This document shows, piece after piece, positions 21,101 to 28,947 of a DNA stretch of 64,000 nucleotides. The translations under genes were made by a program, and so were the position numbers. The notes under the pieces were generated by a model. That model had not been told where the DNA came from, did not search any database, and saw only the letters and a program-made list of their open reading frames with translations. Each line of letters opens with the position of its first letter. The stretch's first letter is position 1. Source of the DNA: Paludibacteraceae bacterium (GTDB taxonomy: Bacteria; Bacteroidota; Bacteroidia; Bacteroidales; Paludibacteraceae); the NCBI GenBank assembly GCA_016938015.1, contig JAFGVL010000023.1, positions 1-64,000 of the forward strand. The letters run 5' to 3'.

Positions 21101-24100
21101 CGAAATATGGAGTACGGAAAAATATGAATACAGAAACCTATTAGTCCACCTGCAAGGGCGAGGTTTCCTTGGTTTTGAGAAATTCATTACTACTTCGCTT
21201 ACTACAAATCAACGGTTAATACAAACCTTTGAGGTGAATACTCCTTTTTACAATACGACATTAAAGAAAACCGAAGTCTTTTTAGGTGATACGGAGCTGC
21301 TAGCATCAACTGTAAATACCAATGCTGTAGAAAGCTCACAAACAAACAGTTTGTTATTTGGCAAACAATTCAGACCCTATGTGAGCAGTTCCGTACAAAC
21401 TGATAATTTAAAAGCAGTTACTATTAATAGCACTTTCTCGTATGATGAAGAAGGAAAATTAGAAGAAAGTCAGATTCAATATGGCACTGATGTTACAGAA
21501 AGAAATAATCTTACATACACATCTATTGGTTCATCAGGTATTTTTTATAAAGTAGCTGAAAATACTAAAACTAAAACATATGGTAATCAACCAGCTTTTG
21601 AACAAAAACAAACCTATACTTACGATAACAAAGGAAACCTTTTAATGCAAGTTGATTTTGCCAATACGGATAAACCTATAACTACTACTTATTCAAATTA
21701 TAACTCTATTGGAATTCCATTAACTGTACAAACAAGTGCTTCGGGAGAAGAAACATCTGTAAATACAATTACAGTGGATAATCAAGGTAGGGTTTTAAGT
21801 TCTACCAATGCTTTAGGTTTTACTTCTTTTAAAACATATGATCCTATTTTCGGAAATGTTTTAACTGAGAAAGACCATTTGGGCAATATCGTTAAATATA
21901 CGTACGATGCTTGGGGAAAAATTGTATCAAGTATTTCTCCAACAGGAATAAATAAATATTCTACTACAAATTGGGCTACTGATGGAAATCAACCAACCAA
22001 TGCTCTGTATAAGGTAACTGCTTCGGGTGATGGTAATCCTAATGTTATAACCTACTACGATGCTAGAGGCAGAGAACTCCAAATTATTTCGTATAATGCG
22101 TTTAATCAAAAAATAGTAGCCGACAAAGAATATGACCCTAAGGGTAGGGTAGCGGCAACAAGCGAGCCTCGATTTGAGAGTGAAACACCTCGATGGACAA
22201 GTTATACCTACGATGATTATGGAAGACAAAGCACTATAGCAAGTCCTACTTCTACGGCTTCGGTAAGTTATAACGGCCTTACAATTAATAGTATAGTTAA
22301 TGGACGGACAAGTTCTAAAACACTAAATGCTATAGGGGATGTATTATCGGCTAAAGATGCCATGGGAAATACAGTAAGCTATACATATCATAGCTCAGGG
22401 CAACCGGTAACAATAACAGCTGCAGGTGCAACTACCACTATGACTTACAATGCCAAAGGACAGCAAACCCGACTAACCGATCCCGATGCCGGGACTACTC
22501 GGTACGAGTACGATGCCTTTGGACGACTTAAAAAACAAACTGATGCACGTGGTTATGAGTTTAGTATGACTTATGATGTAGGTAGCAGACCGTTAACTAA
22601 AATCTGTCCTAATAACATTACGTTAAACTATGCCTATACAGCAAACGGATTAACCGATTACATCCTTTCTACCGAAACAGGGAAAGGCTATCATAAGCAA
22701 AGCTTTAGTTACGATAGTTATGGACGAACCATTTCCGTAACAGACGAAATAGCTGCAGGCGAAACTTATACCTCAAGCTTTGTATACGATAACTTTAATC
22801 GTGTTACTCAGAAAACGTATCCATCGGGATATCAAGTTAAGTATACATACAGCCCTTATAATGGTGAACTCTATAAAGTATTAAAATTGACCAATGACGT
22901 AATTTGGGAACTAACCGAACAAAACAGCAAGGGGACAAGGTTTAAACAAGGAACCGGTTTGTTTACAAAAAATACCTATTCTGAAAATGGCTTTTTGGAA
23001 GGACAAAAAACGGGAACTACCTTGGATGCAGGTAATATTCAGAATTTTACCTACATTTTTGATGAAGCAAAGGGTAATTTGATGTTTCGTTCGGATGTTA
23101 TAAATTCACAATCCGAAGATTTTGAATATGATAATCTGGACAGATTAAGATGGATTATACCTTATACTGGTCTTAATAAGGAAATTATCTATGCACCAAA
23201 CGGCAATATAACTTATAAATACGATGCCGGAACTTATCAATATAATTTACCAGAGCATCCTCATGCAGTAAATGCGGTATTAGGTAACACAAATATACCT
23301 GCGTTTCAACAAACCATTACCTACAATGCCTTTGGTAAAGTAGCTACCATAAACGAAGATGTGAATAATATGAGCATACGTTATGGTACTGACCAACAGC
23401 GCATAGAAGGTAAATGGTACAACAACGGTACGCTGGTTAAAACCAAGAAATATCTCGGTGATTATGAAATCAAAATCCAAGGAGGAGTTACTAACTATTT
23501 TCACTATATTTACACACTGAGCGGACTCACAGCGGTGATTATACGCACAGGCAGCACCGATAGTTTGTTTTATGTTTGTACCGACCATTTGGGAAGTTTA
23601 ACTGCGTTAGTTACAGAAGGAGGTACGGTAGTAGAACGCCACAGCTTTGATGCTTGGGGGCGTGAACGTAACCCAAACAATTGGAGTGAATATGTAACCA
23701 GTTACAATCGGCTTGAACGTGGCTATACCATGCACGAGCATTTGTATACCTTTGGTTTAATCAACATGAACGGCCGTGTGTACGACCCTATCCTTGGGCG
23801 TATGTTCTCTCCGGATAATTATGTACAAGATCCATTTAATCCGCAAAATTATAATAGGTATGGGTATTGTTTGAACAATCCGCTTATTTATACTGACCCT
23901 AGTGGAAATACGTGGAGAAAATTTGGTAATTGGCTCAATAGAAATTCAGACAATATTTCACTTGCAATGGTTAGTCCATTATTTGGTCCCGGTTTGTTGA
24001 TGTCTTCTGATACAGGATATGAATTGCAAAAATTAATTTCTCCTATAGCAGTTAAAGCAAATTTTAATTTTGGTTCTGATATGAGTGGAATTGGATTTGA

Positions 24101-24755
24101 CATATCTATTGGAGCCCCAACAATTTGTCCGATAGGTGCTCGAGTACATGCAGGTTGGTCTTACTATTCGCGATATTATGATGATTCATATACCGGGTTT
24201 GCAGGTAGATATGGATATGAATTATTTGCTGGTGATGGTGTAGGAGATAATTTGTCATATTCAGTAACAAAATGTAATATGAAAGGGCCGGAATTAGATC
24301 AAAGTATAGTCAAAGTGAGGTATGGAAACCCTTTCTTTAATATAGAATATGAAAATGACTATATGTTTGGCTTACCAGGATGCGATAATGGAGACAGATG
24401 GAGAACTGGAGCAGCAAAAATAAATGTGGGAGGATTTACTTATGGCTTAAACATATTTACGGGAGACCCTGGTTTGAATAAGAATGACAGAAAAATCAAT
24501 CTGGATATAGGAGGTAAATATGGTTTATATGAAGCTAATGCAAACGGAGATGATCCTAATGAATACAGGGCAGGTATTGGGTATGTTGGATTTGGGCCAT
24601 TTAGAGTTGGTCAGAATTCTGAGAAATTTAGAAATTTTGTTCAAAATGAAACACTACATGACAATGTATCACGTAACCCACATTTTTTAGTTCTTAACAG
24701 AGAGCCAACTTTTTATTGGAGTTTTGGTACAGGCAGTGGTAATACATTATGGTAA
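18111..24755 (+). CDS. SpvB/FG-GAP/RHS-repeat polymorphic toxin
   Basis: Signal peptide [21 protein letters not shown]; SpvB-like [42 protein letters not shown]; FG-GAP motifs [38 protein letters not shown]; many YD repeats; RHS core [10 protein letters not shown]...[44 protein letters not shown]; variable C-terminal domain. Confidence 0.92.
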   Translation: [2214 protein letters not shown]

Positions 24756-24778
24756 TACTTAAAATAATTTTGAAAATC

Positions 24779-25306
24779 ATGAAACACAAATTAATATTTA
24801 TACTAAGTATGGCAAGTATTCTTTCATTGTTTAGTAATTGCGAGAATAATGCTAGTGATATGCCATTTGCATTGAAGAAAAGGGACTTTTATGGTACGCA
24901 ATTTCGTATTGACGGTTATTATTATCAGAAGTATGGCACTCCGGAGAAGCTAACTATTTATTTCTTTTACAGAAATGGAATCCTACTTCATGCTGGTGAT
25001 GGATATACTATTGATATAGAAGCAAAATTTGAAAATGGAGAGTTATACGAAAAACTTAAAGAAAATAAATACTGTTGGGGCTTATTTAATATTGATAGTA
25101 ATATAATTCAATTTGAGAGATATTATAATTCCGATGATATTTCCAAAGATGCTTATATTCGTTCAGGAGAAATACTTAATGATTCCACATTTAGAATAAC
25201 TAAATCAATGCGATCTGATGGAAAAGAAGTAAGCGATGAAAATGAAATGTATTACTTTAAGAAGTTTAGTCCTAAGATAGATAGTACCAATGTTTTTGTG
25301 AAATAA
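24779..25306 (+). CDS. Predicted lipoprotein, candidate immunity protein for the upstream RHS toxin
   Basis: MKHKLIFILSMASILSLFSNCENN lipobox-like N-terminus; starts 24 nt after the toxin stop (the ORF-track start at 24749 overlaps it); no other function recognised. Confidence 0.55.
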   Translation: MKHKLIFILSMASILSLFSNCENNASDMPFALKKRDFYGTQFRIDGYYYQKYGTPEKLTIYFFYRNGILLHAGDGYTIDIEAKFENGELYEKLKENKYCWGLFNIDSNIIQFERYYNSDDISKDAYIRSGEILNDSTFRITKSMRSDGKEVSDENEMYYFKKFSPKIDSTNVFVK

Positions 25307-25307
25307 G

Positions 25308-25587
25308 TCTTAGTACATGACAAAAAATATTTTAAAAGCATATAAGGAACACAATAGGTATCACATGAACACCGACGAAGTCGGTTTTAAAAATTCCTTA
25401 TACGACAGGGTGCTGTTTGAACGAAGCTGACTGAAAGGAGGCGGAGTGAGTTCAGCCTGTCATATTTTCTTTGTTTCGTTTCTTTTTAAAAAGAAATGAA
25501 AGAAGATAATTTAATGAACAAATCAATGTATGGAGCCTTTGTATTGTATTTTACTCGTTTTTAATTATTTTTTGTCCTGTACTAAGA
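25308..25587. mobile_element. MITE-like non-autonomous element, 280 bp
   Basis: 22-bp TIRs (25308-25329 tcttagtacatgacaaaaaata; 25566-25587 is its reverse complement with one mismatch) and a 7-bp direct duplication AAATAAG at 25301-25307 and 25588-25594; no substantial ORF inside. Confidence 0.75.
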
Positions 25588-25619
25588 AAATAAGTATAAC
25601 AAAGTAACAATAAAAAAAC

Positions 25620-25645
25620 CTGCCAAGTAATTTTACACTTGGCAG
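25620..25645. terminator. Bidirectional rho-independent terminator-like hairpin
   Basis: ctgccaag / cttggcag 8-bp stem, T-rich on both strands (TTTTTTTATT on minus, TTCTTTTTTATTT on plus). Confidence 0.65.
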
Positions 25646-25652
25646 ATTCTTT

Positions 25653-25685
25653 TTTATTTCATCTTAGTAATAACCACTTCTCCGC
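25653..25685 (-). pseudogene. Relic of an ompA-type gene 3' end
   Basis: Minus strand encodes ...GEVVITKMK-stop, matching the C-terminus RRTEVVVTKMK-stop of the intact gene at 27042, also followed by a hairpin. Confidence 0.6.
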
Positions 25686-25721
25686 TAAGTGTAGCGTGTT
25701 AAAATAGCAAATGTTCGGCAG

Positions 25722-25748
25722 TTCGGCATAGCGTCTCGCTATGCCGAA
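25722..25748. repeat. Perfect 12-bp stem hairpin
   Basis: ttcggcatagcg-tct-cgctatgccgaa. Confidence 0.8.
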
Positions 25749-25977
25749 GCTAGAAGCAAGGCTTTGCTTTGCAGAAGGCACAACCACAAACGAACTTGCA
25801 CAAACGATACGCTATAATGAACGGGAGCTCTTTAATTATTTAGTGAACGCAACGCCTTATTGGCAAACCTTTTTATTTTATTATTCTTCTTTCATCGTGG
25901 GACTCTTATGACATTTTGCGACATCTCTACGGTCACCCGGTTCGCTTTAGCGTATCAAAATAAAGGGCAGGGTTCGG

Positions 25978-26024
25978 CTGAGGCTCTGCCTCAGTTGTAT
26001 TTAAAACGATAGCTCCTGCTATCG
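25978..26024. repeat. Two further perfect hairpins in the same intergenic island
   Basis: ctgaggc-tct-gcctcag (25978-25994) and cgatagc-tcct-gctatcg (26007-26024). Confidence 0.7.
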
Positions 26025-26200
26025 GCAAAGCCCCGATAGCACCAATGTATTTGTAAAGTAATGAAAAAATACTTATGTTAAAATGCACATGAGAAATGGA
26101 ATTACTGCTAATCGAACGGTTGTTTCTATGCTGTCTTCTAACATCATTCGCTGCAGCGAACAAGTTGTGCCACAGAGGTTGTTAGTCCATCGTAATTTTG

Positions 26201-26548
26201 TTAATCAAGATCAAGAATTATCAGAATGTTTTCTTTAACCGTATCAACCAATTCTAGTGGTAATTCACCAAGCTTTTTTACTAGTCTTTTATTATCTATT
26301 GCTCTAATTTGGTCAATAAGAATATCACAGTTCTCGTGTAAATTTCCCATTCCCTTTTTTAAATGTACCCTTAAAATATCTGCGTCTTTTTCAACATTAG
26401 TTGTAATTGGGCAAATAATAGTTGATGGATGAGGAATTTTGTTTAATAAATTCGTTTGGATTGCAAGAACTGGTCTGGTTTTTCCCGGTTCTGTACCTAT
26501 TTGTGGATTTAAATCTGCTATCCAGATTTCGAATTGTTTAATCGGCAT
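26201..26548 (-). CDS. MazF/PemK-family endoribonuclease toxin
   Basis: FEIWIADLNPQIGTEPGKTRPVLAIQTN, TIICPITTN, DILIDQIRAIDNKRLVKKLGEL. Confidence 0.92.
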   Translation of the reverse strand: MPIKQFEIWIADLNPQIGTEPGKTRPVLAIQTNLLNKIPHPSTIICPITTNVEKDADILRVHLKKGMGNLHENCDILIDQIRAIDNKRLVKKLGELPLELVDTVKENILIILDLD

Positions 26549-26768
26549 AATCTATCCTTTCAAAATCTTTTAGCACAGTTAAAGATTCGTTTTTTACTAG
26601 GTTAGACTCGTTTTTAAGCCTTTTTTCTAGTATTTGTCGTTTTTGAACTTTGTTGTAAAACTCGATAGCTTCATTGATGTATCTATTTCTAGGAATTCTA
26701 ATGCTACTAAGAATTTTCTCAGTTTCTCCGAAGATAGAGTCGTCGATTTTTAATGATACAGTTTTCAT
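26538..26768 (-). CDS. Antitoxin partner of MazF (ribbon-helix-helix-like)
   Basis: MKTVSLKIDDSIFGETEKILSSIRIPRNRYINEAIEFYN; overlaps the start of the mazF-like gene by 11 bp. Confidence 0.8.
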   Translation of the reverse strand: MKTVSLKIDDSIFGETEKILSSIRIPRNRYINEAIEFYNKVQKRQILEKRLKNESNLVKNESLTVLKDFERIDYAD

Positions 26769-26791
26769 GATTATTTAGTTTTAGTATACTA

Positions 26792-26822
26792 CAAAGATAT
26801 ATCTTATAAGTATATTAAACAA
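26792..26822 (-). promoter_or_regulatory. Promoter of the mazEF-like operon
   Basis: On the minus strand: TTG-N20-TATCTTTG, ending ~24 nt upstream of the antitoxin ATG. Confidence 0.6.
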
Positions 26823-27006
26823 GTATATGCTAGAAGGTTTTTATTTATATTTACCTCAGTTAAGCGTAACGTGGTAAAATAACCCCTTCTAGTCGAAGTA
26901 GCAGACTTGAACCAAGGTAAACGCATTAAAAGAGCAGGTTCACATATTACAACATATTTTACTCAATGTATTGAGTAAAATACTGAAATAACATTACCCA
27001 TAAAGA

Positions 27007-27035
27007 AGAGGCTGCCTTTTTATAGGGCAGCCTCT
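27007..27035. terminator. Hairpin immediately downstream of the OmpA-like gene
   Basis: agaggctgcc / ggcagcctct 10-bp perfect stem; T-rich tract on plus strand side, weaker on minus. Confidence 0.5.
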
Positions 27036-27041
27036 GCATTT

Positions 27042-28940
27042 TTATTTCATTTTAGTAACTACTACTTCTGTTCGTCGGTTTTTGGCTCTTCCTTCTTCGG
27101 TATTGTTATCGGCAATCGGTCGGTCGGGGCCATAGCCTTTGTAGCTTAAGCGGTTGGCAGGCACGCCAATTTTAATCATGTGGTCGTACACCGCTTTTGC
27201 TCTATGGGTAGAAAGGTTTAAGTTATATTCGCGCGAGCCTATAATATCGGTATGTCCGCCCATTTCGAGGTTTACCTTTGGGTTGCTTTTTAAAAATTTA
27301 GCAACGCGCGATAATTCGCCATACGATTCTTTTTTTAAGCCTGCTTGGTCAAAGTCGAAGAAAATATTTTGCAAGGTAACTTTTTCGCCAACGGCAATTT
27401 CGTTTAAGCTTACAACTTTTGGGGTAGAGCGTAGGCTGTCTCGTTGTTCCAAGGTGCCCGAAACAAACATATAGCCTTTTTTATGAATGTTGTATCCATA
27501 TTTATCGTCCACCGGCAAAAAGGCCTGAAAATCACCCGTAAGCTCGTCGGAAACCGATTGAAAAACGCTTTTATTATCGTCCAGTTTAAACACTTCTATA
27601 TGCGCTTGTATGGCTTTTTTAGATTTGGCATCGTACACTTTCCCGTCGAAAAAATCCATTCGTTCCGGACGTAAATCTTCGGGCAAGCTAATTTCATAAA
27701 TATCTTTTCCTCTACCATTGTTTAAAATACCGTTGGATGAGAGGTAGGCTTTATCTCCTTGTGCGTTTACGCAGAATCCAATTTCGTCGCGGTGAGAGTT
27801 AATCGGGTAGCCAATATTTCGTGGGCGTAAAAAAGTTCCGTCGGGGTTTTTTCGGGCATAAAAAATATCGTATCCGCCCAAGCCCGGGTGTCCGGTAGAA
27901 GAAAAGTACAATGTTTTGTTATCGGCATGAATAAAGGGAGAAAACTCGTCTTCGTCGGTGTTTACGGGAGCTCCTAAATTGCGTGGCTCCGAAAAAGAGA
28001 GTCGTCCGTTTTCTTCGATAGTAACTTTACTTACCCAAATATCCTTGTTGCCTTTCCCTCCGGGGCGGTTGCTCGAAAAATACAATTCGTCGCCGGCAGG
28101 AGAGAACGAAGGATTTGTTTCCCAGAATTGCGAATTTAGGGGGCGTCCCGGGTTAATAGCCAAACTCCATACATTGCCCGATCTGATAGAATAGTAAATA
28201 TCACAGCCGCCAAGACTGGTAGAGCGGTCGCAGGCAATAAAAAACATGTATCTTCCATCTACCGAAAAACTTTGTGCTCCTTCATTTTGTGCTGTATTGG
28301 TTGGCGGTCCCAACGATTCGCTTTTTGCCCACTCGGTGTTAGCCATCAATTTGCTATGATAAATATCTTCTTGAGCCGATAGTGAGCGAGCTCCTTCACG
28401 TTGACCTACTAATACGGTAATTGAAATTTGCTTCCCGTCGGCAGTAATGCTAGGCCAATAATCGTCGAAATCGGTATTGACGCGTACTAAATTAATGGGT
28501 TTAAAGGGGATGGGGCTTTTTTTAATATCTATGGCGATATTACATTTGTCAATCCATCCGGCGTTTTTGCTGGTAAAGCGGTTAAAACTTTCTTTTGCTT
28601 TTTCATACTGTCCGGTTTCGTAGTAGGCTTTACCAAGGCGGTAGCAGGTTTTGTCGTACAGTCTGAATTTTGGTTTAGCGGCTCTATCCAAATATACAAT
28701 CATGCTTGTTTCGTCGCCCATTTCTTTGTAGGTAGAAGAAATTAACCAATAAGCCTCCACAAATTGAGGGTCGATAGCAATAGCTTCTTTTAGGAGTTTT
28801 AAGCGTTCTTTTTCATCAGACATCATGCGTGCTTGCGAATACATTTCGCGCGCTTTTTTTTCTTTGCTGCTGAGTTTTTGCGCCGTAACATAAGAAAGAG
28901 AAAGAGATAAAATAAACAATAAAAACAAGATTTTTTTCAT
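27042..28940 (-). CDS. OmpA-family C-terminal domain protein with TPR and PD40/WD40-like repeats
   Basis: Signal peptide MKKILFLLFILSLSLSYVTA; TPR-like N-terminus; PSFSPAGDELYFSSNRPGGKGNKDIW PD40 repeats; OmpA motif NPKVNLEMGGHTDIIGSREYNLNLSTHRAKAVYDHMIKIGVPANRLSYKGYG. Confidence 0.92.
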   Translation of the reverse strand: MKKILFLLFILSLSLSYVTAQKLSSKEKKAREMYSQARMMSDEKERLKLLKEAIAIDPQFVEAYWLISSTYKEMGDETSMIVYLDRAAKPKFRLYDKTCYRLGKAYYETGQYEKAKESFNRFTSKNAGWIDKCNIAIDIKKSPIPFKPINLVRVNTDFDDYWPSITADGKQISITVLVGQREGARSLSAQEDIYHSKLMANTEWAKSESLGPPTNTAQNEGAQSFSVDGRYMFFIACDRSTSLGGCDIYYSIRSGNVWSLAINPGRPLNSQFWETNPSFSPAGDELYFSSNRPGGKGNKDIWVSKVTIEENGRLSFSEPRNLGAPVNTDEDEFSPFIHADNKTLYFSSTGHPGLGGYDIFYARKNPDGTFLRPRNIGYPINSHRDEIGFCVNAQGDKAYLSSNGILNNGRGKDIYEISLPEDLRPERMDFFDGKVYDAKSKKAIQAHIEVFKLDDNKSVFQSVSDELTGDFQAFLPVDDKYGYNIHKKGYMFVSGTLEQRDSLRSTPKVVSLNEIAVGEKVTLQNIFFDFDQAGLKKESYGELSRVAKFLKSNPKVNLEMGGHTDIIGSREYNLNLSTHRAKAVYDHMIKIGVPANRLSYKGYGPDRPIADNNTEEGRAKNRRTEVVVTKMK

Positions 28941-28947
28941 GCGAATA

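Noticed and set aside
25300-25600. Simple terminator of the toxin operon instead of a mobile element
   Set aside because: The 22-bp inverted ends are 236 bp apart and bordered by a perfect 7-bp duplication, which fits transposition, not termination.
25933-26163. 76-aa minus-strand ORF in the TA island
   Set aside because: Runs through the hairpins, poor protein-like composition, no ribosome-binding or family evidence.
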